The notes under the pieces are model-generated. The model saw only the letters and a list, made by a program, of their open reading frames with translations, searched no databases and was not told where the DNA came from. The position numbers were made by a program, and so were the translations under genes. A DNA stretch of 64,000 bases. Origin: Apostichopus japonicus. Taxonomy: Eukaryota; Echinodermata; Holothuroidea; Aspidochirotida; Stichopodidae. Position 1 is the first letter of the stretch; every line of letters begins with the position of its first letter. This document shows positions 48,962 through 63,565 of the stretch, piece by piece. Where the stretch lies: positions 98,501 through 162,500 of the forward strand of contig NC_092567.1 in the NCBI RefSeq assembly GCF_037975245.1. Direction: 5' to 3'.

Positions 48962-50190
48962 TCATGTGCTAGACTACAGTAGAAGTATGTACTGTACACA
49001 ACTTCATGTGCTACTGTAGACTACAATAGAAGTATGTACTGTACACAACTTCATGTGCTAGACTACAGAAGTATGTACTTTACACAACTTCATGTGCTAG
49101 ACTACAGTAGAAGTATGTACTGTACACAACTTCATGTGCTAGACTACAGTAGAAGTATGTACTGTACACAACTTCATGTGCTAGACTACAGTAGAAGTAT
49201 GTACTGTACACAACTTCATGTGCTAGACTACAGTAGAAGTATGTACTTTACACAACTTCATGTGCTAGACTACAGTAGAAGTATGTACTGTACACAACTT
49301 CATGTGCTAGACTACAGTAGAAGTATGTACTTTACACAACTTCATGTGCTAGACTACAGTAGAAGTATGTACTGTACACAACTTCATGTGCTAGACTACA
49401 GTAGAAGTATGTACTGTACACAACTTCATGTGCTAGACTACAGTAGAAGTATGTACTGTACACAACTTCATGTGCTAGACTACAGTAGAAGTATGTACTG
49501 TACACAACTTCATGTGCTAGACTACAGTAGAAGTATGTACTGTACACAACTTCATGTGCTAGACTACAGTAGAAGTATGTACTGTACACAACTTCATGTG
49601 CTAGACTACAGTAGAAGTATGTACTGTACACAACTTCATGTGCTAGACTACAGTAGAAGTATGTACTGTACACAACTTCATGTGCTAGACTACAGTAGAA
49701 GTATGTACTGTACACAACTTCATGTGCTAGACTACAGTAGAAGTATGTACTGTACACAACTTCATGTGCTACTGTAGACTACAGTAGAAGTATGTACTGT
49801 ACACAACTTCATGTGCTAGACTACAGTAGAAGTATGTACTGTACACAACTTCCTGTGCTAGACTACTGTAGAAGTATGTACTGTACACAACTTCATGTGC
49901 TAGACTACAGTAGAAGTATGTACTGTACACAACTTCATGTGCTAGACTACAGTAGAAGTATGTACTGTACACAACTTCATGTGCTAGACTACAGTAGAAG
50001 TATGTACTGTACACAACTTCATGTGCTAGACTACAGTAGAAGTATGTACTGTACACAACTTCATGTGCTACTGTAGACTACAGTAGAAGTATGTACTGTA
50101 CACAACTTCATGTGCTAGACTACAGTAGAAGTATGTACTGTACACAACTTCATGTGCTAGACTACAGTAGAAGTATGTACTGTACACAAC
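48962..50190. repeat. Minisatellite I, 42-bp unit, about 29 copies
   Basis: The unit is GTATGTACTGTACACAACTT plus CATGTGCTAGACTACAGTAGAA. Since 42 is 14 codons and the unit has no stop in some frames, both strands show long periodic open frames (49034-49777 plus, 49332-49757 minus); these are artefacts. Three units have CTACTGTAG-A-CTACAGTAG, a perfect inverted repeat (near 49011, 49770 and 50069). Confidence 0.97.
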
Positions 50191-51607
50191 CTACTAATTT
50201 ATCTGTATCTCACAGCATAGTGTACAACAGTACAATACACTGTACATGTACAGTATAGTGTACACAACATGTATACTACTTGACATTACAATTTATGCCT
50301 TGTTTCCCTTGATGAGTGATACCTATTTAGCCTATAACTTTCTATGGGCCCAACCTCCATAATGCATGCACATTACGTACACCTTGCACACAACATACCT
50401 GTAGTACCTGCACTTTATATTTAACACATTGTATGTTATTACCAGAATAAAGTTGTGTTGTAGGAATTGACCTGTACTGCTGTACATAAACCATGGGCAT
50501 TCACAAATTAATCAGCATTCTATGGTATGAAGCATACTGTATATTCCTGGATCTAGGTTTGGATCTGCAGTACTGTATTACAATATGTAGGAATAGCCTG
50601 TAATGCAATAGGACACACTGCTTAATACAAGTACATACAGTATCAACATGGTTCCTGTCTATTGATTACTGTATCTGCCCAACAACTATATTTATCAGTA
50701 CTGTCAACATTATAAGATTTCACAGTGCACATCTTACTGTACTTAGTGGATATCCTCTGGAATCTGGTATTTCCAGCAACAGGTCAGAGCATGGACGTAA
50801 AACAGATTTACCTCCATGATCAGAGTTAATACACTGACGCACTCACAGTGTTGAGATTTAATATAATATTAACTTAAGTAATGTCCCAAACTCTGTTAGA
50901 CCATTCCCATGAACGAACACGGTCTTGCTTCACTCTTGATGGACCTATAGAGGGGAGGGCAAATTGCTCGGACACTCTTTTGCTGTGTGGGAGCCCGAGC
51001 TTGATCAAGCGCCTCCTGAGAGGTGGGGTTAGGACAGCTAAACCTGGGTAAATGTTGACAAATGTAAATAAACAATTGCTTTGGGGTGTAAAAGTTACCA
51101 TAGATTTTTATCAGTTGTGGTTTCCACCTCTTGCTTATATCACATACTAAACTGTGTTGTATCATCTAAAATTGGTTGTGTGTACAAAGGACTGATGCAG
51201 TGAGAATGAAGGAATTACGTAAAGCATAGCTGAGAAGTACACAGTGTAGCTGCCCCCATCTGTCTATAATATAATATAATGTTTGAGCTGCTTTCTTGAA
51301 GATAACCGGCAAAGCAAATAATTATTATGAAAGATATTTTCCTGTACAACATGTCGCAGCCGACTGAGCGAAGTATGTGGTCGGATGATGAGGTTTTCGC
51401 ATTACTTGGCATTTTGTGCAACACAAGTATAATGTGGTACCTGTACCTTGATTGGAGATGCCGCAGAGTTTTCGCTTCATGTCATTCAGACTTTGGTCCG
51501 AAATAAAAAACACAACACAGAATTATGGTGAACAAAAGATGTGACGTAAGCTATCCAGCAATCATGTAGGTTACTATCAAGAGACATGACTCTCTGTGTA
51601 TTACAAC
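50191..51607 (-). other. Intron 1 stretch with a 16-bp palindrome
   Basis: AT-rich intron with frequent GTAC-containing motifs; ACTGTACATGTACAGT at 50239-50254 is a perfect palindrome. No gene recognised. Confidence 0.6.
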
Positions 51608-54160
51608 TAGTGTCTGCACAGGGTATCCGGGTACACCGGTACCCACCTGACGCGATATAACCCTGTTCCTAATTTATTACCCGAATCCTACGCAAAGTGT
51701 GACTTTTGCATACCGATGGTTAGGCAAGATTTTCCCCTTGACTTAGTGTGGTGTTAGGCTACCATGTGGTCGAAGATAACAGCAATAATGAAAGTATTCC
51801 ATGGATATATCTTATAACTGTGTCACAATTTCAGCGAATGAACAGATCTATGGTAAGGCAAGATTTTCCCATTGACTTAGTGTGGTGTTAGGCTGTCATG
51901 TGGTCGAAGATAACAGCAATAATGAAAGTATTCCATGGATATCTTATAACTGCGTCACAATTTCAGGGAATGAACAGATGGTTAGGCTAGATTTTCCCAT
52001 TCACTAATTGTGGTGTTAGGCTACCATGTGGTCGAAGAAAACATCAATAATTAAAGTATTCCATGGATATCTTAGGACTGCGTCACAATTTCAGGGAATT
52101 AACAGATGGTTCTAAGGCTAGATTTCCCCATTGACTAAGTGTGGTGTTAGGCTACCATGTTGTTGTTCAAAGATAAAAGCTATAATGAAAGCATTCCATG
52201 GATATCTTATGACTGCGTCACATATTCAGGGAATTAACAGATGGTTATATTAGATTTCCCCATTGACTAAGTGTGGTGTTAGGCTACCATGTGGTTGAAG
52301 ATAAAAGCAATAATGAAAGCATTCCATACTGTAGATATCTTATAAATGCGTCACAATTTCAGTGAATAAACAGATGGTTAGGCTAGATTTCCCATTGACT
52401 TAGTGTGGTGTTAGGCTACCATGTGTTCAAAGAAAACAGCAATAATGAAAGTATTCCATGGATATATCTTATAACTGTGTCACAATTTCAGCGAATGAAC
52501 AGATCTATGGTAAGGCAAGATTTTCCCATTGACTTAGTGTGGTGTTAGGCTGTCATGTGGTCGAAGATAACAGCAATAATGAAAGTATTCCATGGATATC
52601 TTATAACTGCGTCACAATTTCAGGGAATGAACAGATGGTTAGGCTAGATTTTCCCATTCACTAATTGTGGTGTTAGGCTACCATGTGGTCGAAGAAAACA
52701 TCAATAATTAAAGTATTCCATGGATATCTTAGGACTGCGTCACAATTTCAGGGAATTAACAGATGGTTCTAAGGCTAGATTTCCCCATTGACTAAGTGTG
52801 GTGTTAGGCTACCATGTTGTTGTTCAAAGATAAAAGCTATAATGAAAGCATTCCATGGATATCTTATGACTGCGTCACATATTCAGGGAATTAACAGATG
52901 GTTATATTAGATTTCCCCATTGACTAAGTGTGGTGTTAGGCTACCATGTGGTTGAAGATAAAAGCAATAATGAAAGCATTCCATACTGTAGATATCTTAT
53001 AAATGCGTCACAATTTCAGTGAATAAACAGATGGTTAGGCTAGATTTCCCATTGACTTAGTGTGGTGTTAGGCTACCATGTGTTCAAAGAAAACAGCAAT
53101 AATGAAAGCATTCCATACTGTAGATATCTTATAAATGCGTCACAATTTCAGTGAATAAACAGATGGTTAGGCTAGATTTCCCATTGACTTAGTGTGGTGT
53201 TAGGCTACCATGTGTTCAAAGAAAACAGCAATAATGAAAGTATTCCATGGATATATCTTATAACTGTGTCACAATTTCAGCGAATGAACAGATCTATGGT
53301 AAGGCAAGATTTTCCCATTGACTTAGTGTGGTGTTAGGCTGTCATGTGGTCGAAGATAACAGCAATAATGAAAGTATTCCATGGATATCTTATAACTGCG
53401 TCACAATTTCAGGGAATGAACAGATGGTTAGGCTAGATTTTCCCATTCACTAATTGTGGTGTTAGGCTACCATGTGGTCGAAGAAAACATCAATAATTAA
53501 AGTATTCCATGGATATCTTAGGACTGCGTCACAATTTCAGGGAATTGACAGATGGTTCTAAGGCTAGATTTCCCCATTGACTAAGTGTGGTGTTAGGCTA
53601 CCATGTTGTTGTTCAAAGATAAAAGCTATCATGAAAGCATTCCATGGATATCTTATGACTGCGTCACATATTCAGGGAATTAACAGATGGTTATATTAGA
53701 TTTCCCCATTGACTAAGTGTGGTGTTAGGCTACCATGTGGTTGAAGATAAAAGCAATAATGAAAGCATTCCATACTGTAGATATCTTATAAATGCGTCAC
53801 AATTTCAGTGAATAAACAGATGGTTAGGCTAGATTTCCCATTGACTTAGTGTGGTGTTAGGCTACCATGTGTTCAAAGAAAACAGCAATAATGAAAGTAT
53901 TCCATGGATATCTTATGACTGCGTCACAATTTCAGGGAATTAACAGATGGTTAGGCTAGATTTCCCCATTGACTACTGTAAGTGTGGTGTTAGGCTACCA
54001 TGTGGTTGAAGATAAAAGCAATTTAATGAAAGCATTCCATAGATATCTAATAAATGCGTCACAAATTCTGTGAATAAACAGATGGTTAGGCTAGATTTCC
54101 CCATTGACTTAGTGTGGTGTTAGGCTACCATGTGGAAGAAATTGAAAGATTTCTCACAAA
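51608..54160. mobile_element. hAT-like left end with a hugely expanded internal satellite
   Basis: The left end TAGTGTCTGCACAGGGTATC resembles the MITE at 28803 and is preceded by ATTACAAC, fitting nTnnnnAn. From about 51715 about 19 copies of a roughly 130-bp module (GGTTAGGCTAGATTTCCCAT...TGACTTAGTGTGGTGTTAGG...TGCGTCACAATTTCAG) follow. Blocks of five modules (about 655 bp) repeat: GATCTATGGTAAGGCAAG at 51844, 52500 and 53290. The end resembles the tail module of the 28803 element (TGGAAGAAATTGAAAGA), but no right terminus is found. Confidence 0.8.
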
Positions 54161-55770
<1,610 letters not shown>

Positions 55771-58700
55771 CTGAAAACAAAATAGAATGGAAACACAGTT
55801 AAAGGTCTTAAATTAAAACTCTTATTGGAGGTGACATATATACTGTGAATGCTCTCTGTATTTTTGCAAAGCCTATATAATGTCCTTGTTATTTGTGTCA
55901 CTTGCTATAGTATTGATTCATTATTAACACAGATAGTATACTGTACCTACAGTTTAGCTTAACAACTTCAAACAGTGGTACTACATGACCAATTTGAAGT
56001 CCTTAACTACTGTATACAGTACCAATGCTTAAGAATTCCAACATTCCTGGCATAATTTGTATACTAGTTGCACAGCCTGGGCCCATGGTACAGTTATATC
56101 TATCCAATCTCCCTCCTGTTATGAGATAATGTAAATTGTACACCTTCACATTGTCTCATCATGTGTTCTTACCAGACAGAAGAATCATATCTGTCACTTG
56201 GCTTTAAGTCTTGGATCACTTTAACTGTCATGTACTACTAAACTATATAGTATAGTCTGCATACCTGTTTCAAATACATCATCCACAAAGAGTGGTAACT
56301 GGTGCTGGCCTATCAACACCATCCAAAAATTATAACCAAGCTACCTGTACAGCATATATACAGTATCCTTGGTGTACCTAATAACCACACCTGATGTATT
56401 ACAGCAAAACACAGTCAAGCTACTCTTTAGAGCTCTGTAGATGATCCATTTACTGTAGATAAATACAAGTAACTATGACAACATCATTACCACATCTCCA
56501 AAGATTACAGTACAATTTTCACTATAACACATTTTTTTTCAATTTACATCCACTCTTTTCTTTATAAATATCCAAATTAAAATACAGTAGCATCTGTTAC
56601 ACTTTACAAGTAATACAAGTAGTACAATTAAAATTTACCAAGTTGACAGCACAAAGTAACTGCATACGACAGTACAGTAAATGACCCATAGAAAGCAAAG
56701 AGTAATTATTTCGCCAATATTGAATATAAATGCCACTACAAAACAGTCAAACAGTGTCTGGGTGTAAAATTCAGAATATGAACCAGCATAAAAGTCAATA
56801 TGTGAACAAAACACAGTTGAGTCCTAGCTCAACCATCATACAAGCAACTTAGCAATCAGGCAACTAGCAGTAACAGAAAGAAGATATGGTTAAAGCACAG
56901 CTTGCACTGACATAAAAGCCACAGGACCCTTATCTTTACTGGCCACTGGACAATTAGTAGCATATTCAATGGGATTACCAATTAGCTCAGAAAAGAATCA
57001 ATATGACTTTTACAGAGGTACTATAATCAACCTACAATTATCAAAAGGTAATTACCCCAATGCACTGTACACTGAATAAATGTCTACCTCTACATGTGGG
57101 TAAATTAAAGCACCCAGTACCTTTGTTTTGTTTCTTGTTTAGACATCAGTAGTCCAGTGACAAAATAACAAATCAGAGTATGAGTAAAGGAAAGGAAAGA
57201 TAGGAGTAAATTCATAGTACAGTAACAGCTAAATTTACACACTAACAGCATTGTTACTAATGCAAGATTTGTTTTAGGCAGGGACGCAAATCTTCAAATT
57301 GCTTGCATCTGGTGGACGCTAACTTTTTCTTTGAGAAACAAACCCCAAGTACACACACTCACACTTACCATGGACTTATGCAAAACATATATCAGAGCAC
57401 AGTTTTGAATGAACATCTTTCTTTCTTTCCTTTAAAAAAACCACAACTTCTCTAAAGAACCAAACTTTCTTCCAATCCTACAGGTCTATGATTGAATTTG
57501 CTTGAAAACAAATAAATCATAACAATCAACTGAAGGTACACAGTTATTAACAACATTTCCATTTCAGAGATTTTCATGCTAAAAATAGTAAATGATGCTT
57601 TTCCATATTTCCCGTGATTTGATTGGCTAATAGTCCTTTACCAATTGTTTGGAAAGTCTTGCATCTGTAGTGCTCAATAACACAAAGTATATTTTTACAA
57701 CAATTACTGGTAAAGTTACTTTCCACTGTAGAGATAGCCAAGTTTGTGGTATAGGCTATCACATGTGTGCACTCAAATGTCATAACGTTAGGCCTTGTTG
57801 TCACACAAAGTATGAACATTACAGCAACAAGCGCTGGTAAGCTAACATCTCTGATACTGAAAAGGACTTTTCATCTCACAGTAAGTTTCTTCACTCCGCA
57901 TTGAGAGTTGCTAATTATGTAAAATATGCATTTTGTACATGCAGTATTGAACGGTGGAATTTAGGTACAGGGATTTTTGAAGAGTTGGTTGTTGATGGGA
58001 TCGCTGCAAGGTCAAAGCATGGAACTACTACGGAGTGGGCGAGTAAGGAAGTACAAAGGCGGATGAAAGAGGTTCTGGTCGGTGAAAATTAGTTGAAAGG
58101 GTAGGGCAGGTGAAAAGATGGGCGCAGCAGGCTGCTCCTGTAAAACAGCGAAGCTAAGGAACTGGGCCATCTGCCCTATATATTGTGTTCAACATTCACA
58201 CAGTATAGAGAGTGATACCATTGCACCTATACAACTACACTAGTAAAAGTAGGTCATACAATAAACACAGTTGGTGTTCGATCAGACGCAAGCTTTTATA
58301 AGGGATGCAAACTTTTTGAGGGACTTGTGTCCGTGGGACGCACACATTTTTTCTCTAGTAACAATACCGATGGCCTTAAAATTTTAGGTCCTGTATATGT
58401 ACCAAACAAGGCTGATATACAGTGTCCCATCCAGGGGTGGGAGGGAGAGGTGGGCATATATCTTCTAATATGTGCACCTGCTGAGGTGCTTCCACCAAAT
58501 TAAAAGGACGTGTAGGGACAGTTTAAGTTATACGCAAGAACAGTATATATACTGTGCAAATGCAGAGGGTAAAAAACTATGAATATAATTGAAACTTGAA
58601 GTAATAAATTGTAAAGGTTGGATGGGGCCTTATAAGTGTACTAGATGAGTCTAGATGACTTGTAAGCAGACTGCTGAAGATGGGTTACCACAACAATGGC

Positions 58701-59057
58701 TCTAGGTATATACCACAATAAGATATTGATCTAATCACAGCCCTTCTTTCCAACTGTAACAAATAAAGGAATAGGGGTCAAAGGGCAAAGCAAACAATAC
58801 TACGATAGAATTTATATCATTGTGTGGTGAGGTGGTAAAAATCAATGTATTCCTTTCTCTGGTATAAGCTGCATGGTCACTTGCATCACAAGAGATGATC
58901 AGCATTACTATTAAGGCCATGTGTACTACTAAGGACACTGGTCACAGATGTAGGCTATGTTCTTTGCTTAGATGTCAGTGAGAGACTACATGGTAAATAT
59001 GGGACTGTGACTTCACCAACAATGAATATGGTGATATTGAGATCAGATGGCATTAAC
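55771..59057 (-). other. 5' intron or upstream region of HIPK
   Basis: AT-rich, with many TACTGTA/TACAGTA motifs. A GC-richer patch at about 57950-58180 includes GGGCGCAGCAGGCTGCTCCT and an open frame 57901-58092 that I do not recognise; GGGACGCAAA-type motifs occur near 57284 and 58305. No exon supported. Confidence 0.45.
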
Positions 59058-60964
59058 CAGGCCTCGACAATTTTTTTTAAACTACTCGCCAAGTGGCGAC
59101 CGAGTCAAATATTCTACTCGCCAAAACGTGAAATTTGCTCGCCATTTTTTCTGGCTAATTGTTTGTGTGATATAAGCCTAGGTAGTATGTATGGCCAAAC
59201 TTAGGATATTGCTGTATATTGTTACTGTTAGTTGTTTACAGGGTTCAGTTTCTTCCGGAAGAAACCTATTTCTTCCGGGGACGTGGAAGAAACTGGAAGA
59301 AACCTGTTTCTTCCAGGTTTCTTCCAGTTTCTTCCGGAAGAAACTGGAAGAAACCGGAAGAAACTGTGAAAATTGGCATATACGCAGCACAGCCCACATA
59401 CATGATAAAGAGACAAATAGCTTACCACCATCTGATTGAAATGCATACCATTGAAACCTTAAAAATATGATATTTTTGTTTTGATTATAATTTTGTTAAT
59501 TTTTCTACACCAAAAGATGTTTGCTTTATATCACAATATTGAAGGACTACTTTTCATCTCGCGATCCCCCCATCAACCAGAATTGCATAACTGGCCATAC
59601 TGTATGAATGATTAACCTGGATTGGCCCATGAACTGAGGATTTAATACAATAAACACCAAGAAAATAGCCAAACAATATCTGTTAGATTTAGGCAACAGT
59701 TTTATTTCTGCAACTCCCTAAATTACAACTTGTAGTTAACAGGAGGACTTGTCATCCCACAGCAAAAAGAACAAACATTTCACACTACAACTTCCAGTCA
59801 AATCTGTTACCCTCATGTCTTGAGTTCAATCTCCACAAAATATGGTCATAGTGGTCAATGTAATCGTAGTAATGAGTGTGCATTGTAGTAGGCCTACACT
59901 AATTTCCAGGGAACACTTGCCCCTCCACTCAGAAACTAGTTTTTAACTAAGAACTGGGCTGTAAAATATAGCTTGCCCATAGTTGTTCCCTGAATTGTCC
60001 GCTGTGAGTAGCCTAGTACTATACTGTGTACAGTATATGCTGGAAGCAGGTCATGTGCTCCAAACCTAGATATAGACTACCTAGATGACACTATAGAGCT
60101 TCTTGTCCATTTATTACATAGTTAGAAATCAATGCAGGTTGTTATGAAACTTTATCAACAGTTTTTCCCCCAAAAATGAGTTTCTTCCATTTTGTCCGGA
60201 AGAAACTGGAAGAAACCTATTTCTTCCGAGTGGAATAAACCGTGGTTTATTCCGCGGTTTTTTCCACCCCCGGAAGAAACCTGCGAACCCTGGTTGTTTA
60301 CAGCAAAAACGATCTATTTAAATTGTGGTTCGTCAAAAGTGTTTAAAACATGATATGAAAATATAAAATGGTGAAACATTGTAAGCATTGTTTAGGAATT
60401 GCTTTGTAAAAGTGACCTCAAAAATAAGCAATGGCATGGTTGACCATTTGTAACAAGTGTAACAACATGTGTATACAAAAGCCAAAGCTATGCCTCACAT
60501 TACTGACTTGTGAATTTGGGATACAATTTTTACTTATTGACATGTTAGGTAGGCCTTATCGCGCGATTGCGGTTAACCTACTAACAACACTTTTCATTTG
60601 TACCAATCGTACACACAAGGTACCCCGGTTTGAGTTGTCCTTACACATGTATTTAAGTTTGTTGTTTTCCATTTTGGTTACAACTTTTGTGCATCATTTA
60701 GTTTGGGTGACTACAGTAGTATCAAATTAGTTTCGAGCTGGTGAACCGAGCTGTTCCTTAGTACCTACTTGTAACAGTGCACTTGATATTACTGTGCAAT
60801 AGGTCTTTGTTGATTGGCTCACAAGTTAATAGTAAGCCTATCATATCAAGGCAGTGAGCGAATGAGACAGTCACCAAAATGTCGAGCAAGATGCATTTTT
60901 TGCTCGTCAGTCGCAAAATTTTAATCGCCATTGGCGATTTGGCGACCATATTTGTCGAGGCCTG
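59058..60964. mobile_element. hAT-like element, 1.9 kb, host of another hAT
   Basis: It starts CAGGCCTCGACAATTTTTT and ends with the inverse TTGTCGAGGCCTG. GCATTAAC flanks both sides (59050-59057, 60965-60972). Subterminal CTCGCCA/TGGCGAC motifs resemble those of the element in DIRS gag. Net of the inner insertion (59239-60292 and one 8-bp copy) it is about 845 bp, so it is non-autonomous. Confidence 0.87.
59239..60292. mobile_element. Nested hAT-like element, 1054 bp, with TTTCTTCC repeats
   Basis: Terminal CAGGGTTC is matched by GAACCCTG at the right. GTTGTTTA flanks both sides (59231-59238, 60293-60300). About 120 bp at the left end and 100 bp at the right end are dense in TTTCTTCCGG/GAAGAAACTGGAAGAAAC inverted motifs, which would fold into long hairpins. 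No transposase seen. Confidence 0.87.
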
Positions 60965-60972
60965 GCATTAAC

Positions 60973-61697
60973 ACTAGCTTCCTCTAAATTGCTAAACCAT
61001 CCTTCTTCGAAATCAAACTTTCATGCCTCAGTTTGTACACTTTTAACAAAGTCCCTGTCCAGGTACAGTATTACCTTACCCTCCCTTTGTGGGGTTTGCT
61101 TTGTGGAAATGTATAACAAACTAGGATGAAAATAAGCGGGCGCAAGGTGTCAAACAGCTCCCACAACTTCCCAATTGTGCCCAGCTATGTCATAAACAAA
61201 TAGGCTTGGTGAAGCATTCTTCAACTTAGTAGCAAGTAGATAATTCCCCATATATTGTACATCATTGAGTAATGCAATAATTTACAATCACGCACTATTG
61301 CCAACTTGTTTTGTAAACTTTTAATATAATTTTAAATCCAAACCATTCGTAACATGTGATGTAAGCTGTTTAGTCTTGCACTCATAACCGTAGAGCAGCA
61401 CACTGTTACAACAAGATGACAGACTTTGCTATTACAGTTCACACAACTCCTAAAACATATTTAGCGAGTATAGCAGACATGTAGTAACATGACAGATACA
61501 TTCACAGTAATACATAATACCCTGATATCAACCTGGCTATGACAGATACATTCACAGTAATTCATAATACCCTGATATCAACCTGGCTGCTCAAGATTCG
61601 TAACTTTTATTCGGCTTTGGTCTTTTTTTTTATTCAAGATTGGTATCAGGGAGTTAGCAGTTGTCACCAAATTTTTTTTAACTGAATACTTTTGTCA
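60973..61697 (-). other. Upstream region with a 55-bp tandem duplication
   Basis: ATGACAGATACATTCACAGT plus AATACATAATACCCTGATAT repeats at about 61489-61587. Nothing else recognised. Confidence 0.6.
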
Positions 61698-62003
61698 TTG
61701 CTGCTATCTTCGACCACATGCTAGCCTAATTACACACTAAGTCAATGGGAAAATCTTGCCTAACCATCTGTTTTCAAAAAAAAAGAAATCACACTGCTTG
61801 GCCTTGTTTAAAACTGTCAATTAGCTGGATATTGTTTGAAGGTCATGTATTATATCTTGAAGAGGGAATGTAGTATTTTACGTGCACAGTTGCTGTGGCG
61901 ATGGATTGAAGGTTTTAACTTTGATTTACTTTTCACCGGTATAGTATTTTCATTTTCGGTGGTGAGTGATTTTATCCACACATGAAAAATACATGACTAA
62001 ACA
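61698..62003 (-). mobile_element. Inverted fragment related to the 23143 hAT-like element
   Basis: Read on the minus strand it follows 24566-24870: GTGTGGATAAAATCACTCAC, AAAGTTAAAACCTTCAATCC, ACATTCCCTCTT, then GATGGTTAGGC...CCATTGACTTAGTGTG and CATGTGGTCGAAG. Substitutions are common. Neither terminus is present. Confidence 0.78.
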
Positions 62004-63298
62004 TATAGGAGGTTCCATTTTACTTCATTGATTACGAAGTCTGAAACACGCTTAGTAAACATTAACCTTTTGAAAGGTTTCTTATGATGTCAGAGGGAGA
62101 TGAAAGGTTGTAGAAGGAGTTACGCATTTACAAAGAAATATGTTTGGGATACGTTTAAATGTTGTATATATTCAATATTTCCATTTACTATACGTAGAAC
62201 CCCTCCCCAATCCTTTTGAAATCCTGATCAATCATTCTGCTACGTAATTCACGCTATAAAGATCACATTACGATAACATAGTGTGCCAGTGAATGCTATG
62301 CTCACCATCACTATACTACCAATGCGTTGCGACGGCCGACATTACGTTAGGTATTTGAAATAGGTCAATAATGGTTGTTGGGGTACTAGTACTTTGTAAT
62401 GAAGATGGCAGGAACATTTTTTGGGAAACCAGAAGGCTAACTTTGGCTTTGTGATTCCTTGCCATATAATTTCCGAAACACTATAGAGCCAGTGAGTTAA
62501 ATTTTTCCAAGAATTAAGTGAGAACCAGAAAAGATCAGAGATTTCCATCTCTTGTTTGTAGCGCTCACTTGTGGGCATCAACCAATTAATTCACTGGTAA
62601 GGATTCTACAGTATAGAATTTTTGTTCCAAAATGTTTCAATATCCAGAAAGAGCAGTCTTAATATGTGATAGACATAGAGATCTGAGCAAATGGACATTT
62701 TCTTGAACCAAGTTTGAACTAGCAAATCAGCTCTGCCACCAACCATCCCTATAATAATTTTGATATTCAATTTTGCATATTCGTAAATTACCCAAGACAA
62801 ATCAAAGTCATCTAACAGTAGTCTCGGGCCTAGTAAGAATATGGCTAGGCTACCTCTATCACTAATATATGGAGTACAGTAAGAATATGGCTAGGCTACC
62901 TCTATCACTAATATATGGAGTAGCCTACAGAATTAACTCTACTTATGATTTTTCACAGAGCAATGACATGATACTACTAGCTGTGCACTAAATTGAGACA
63001 GGTGATCATGCAGTCTTTAGACTAAGTTAGGGCTCACATTATAACTATTGTCTGGTCCAGTTAACTGAATGAGGTAGGGCTCATAGGGAAAAGATTAATT
63101 TCAACCTCCATGTGGATATTTCTGTTTGATTTGTTTTCTAAAGCTAAAAATTGCATAATTAAACAAGCAGCTGAATATCATCAATATCTTCTTTTTCAAT
63201 GTTGACGTTACACACGCAAATGTGTCTAACCAGGACTTAAAAATAAGATAGTAAGACTTGAGTAGACTAGTGTAGCAGGTCTGACATTAACATTGGCC
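62004..63298 (-). other. Upstream region with a 54-bp tandem duplication
   Basis: GTAAGAATATGGCTAGGCTA plus CCTCTATCACTAATATATGG occurs twice in a row near 62833-62928. No exon or transposon recognised in the rest. Confidence 0.55.
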
Positions 63299-63565
63299 GT
63301 GGCTATTCTTACAACTAGTCGTAACAATTATTTATTAACTTTTCTTACGACATCGGCGAATTCATGCGCAGTAAAGTAAATAAACCAACTTCGCATGCAG
63401 TAGGCCTAGGGTTAATCCTAACCCTAACCCTAATCCTAACCCTTACCCTAATCGGAAAATAATGGTAACTCCTAGTCGTAAAAATAGTACTCTTGGTTGT
63501 AAAAAATAGCAACTGGGCATGCGTAATCGGAAATTATTGTTACAACTAGTCGTAAGAATAGCCAC
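63299..63565. mobile_element. 267-bp inverted-repeat MITE with telomere-like repeats
   Basis: GTGGCTATTCTTACAACTAG begins the left arm; the right arm is its inverse (CTAGTCGTAAGAATAGCCAC) with one change, and similarity continues for about 30 bases. The middle (about 63410-63452) has degenerate CCCTAA repeats. ATTAACATT occurs close to both ends but a few bases outside the arms, so a target duplication is unclear. Confidence 0.7.

Noticed and set aside
49034-50076. Long plus-strand and minus-strand open frames with a 14-residue repeat
   Set aside because: They arise because the 42-bp minisatellite unit has no stop in those frames; no splice, start context or protein similarity supports a gene.
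51608-54160. A complete hAT element around the large satellite
   Set aside because: The left end and target-like flank are present, but no right terminus or second ATTACAAC copy was found, so only a left end plus expansion is claimed.
57901-58180. Possible tRNA-derived SINE or small gene
   Set aside because: GC is raised and a short frame is open, but I could not find A/B box promoter motifs, a tail or a known protein.
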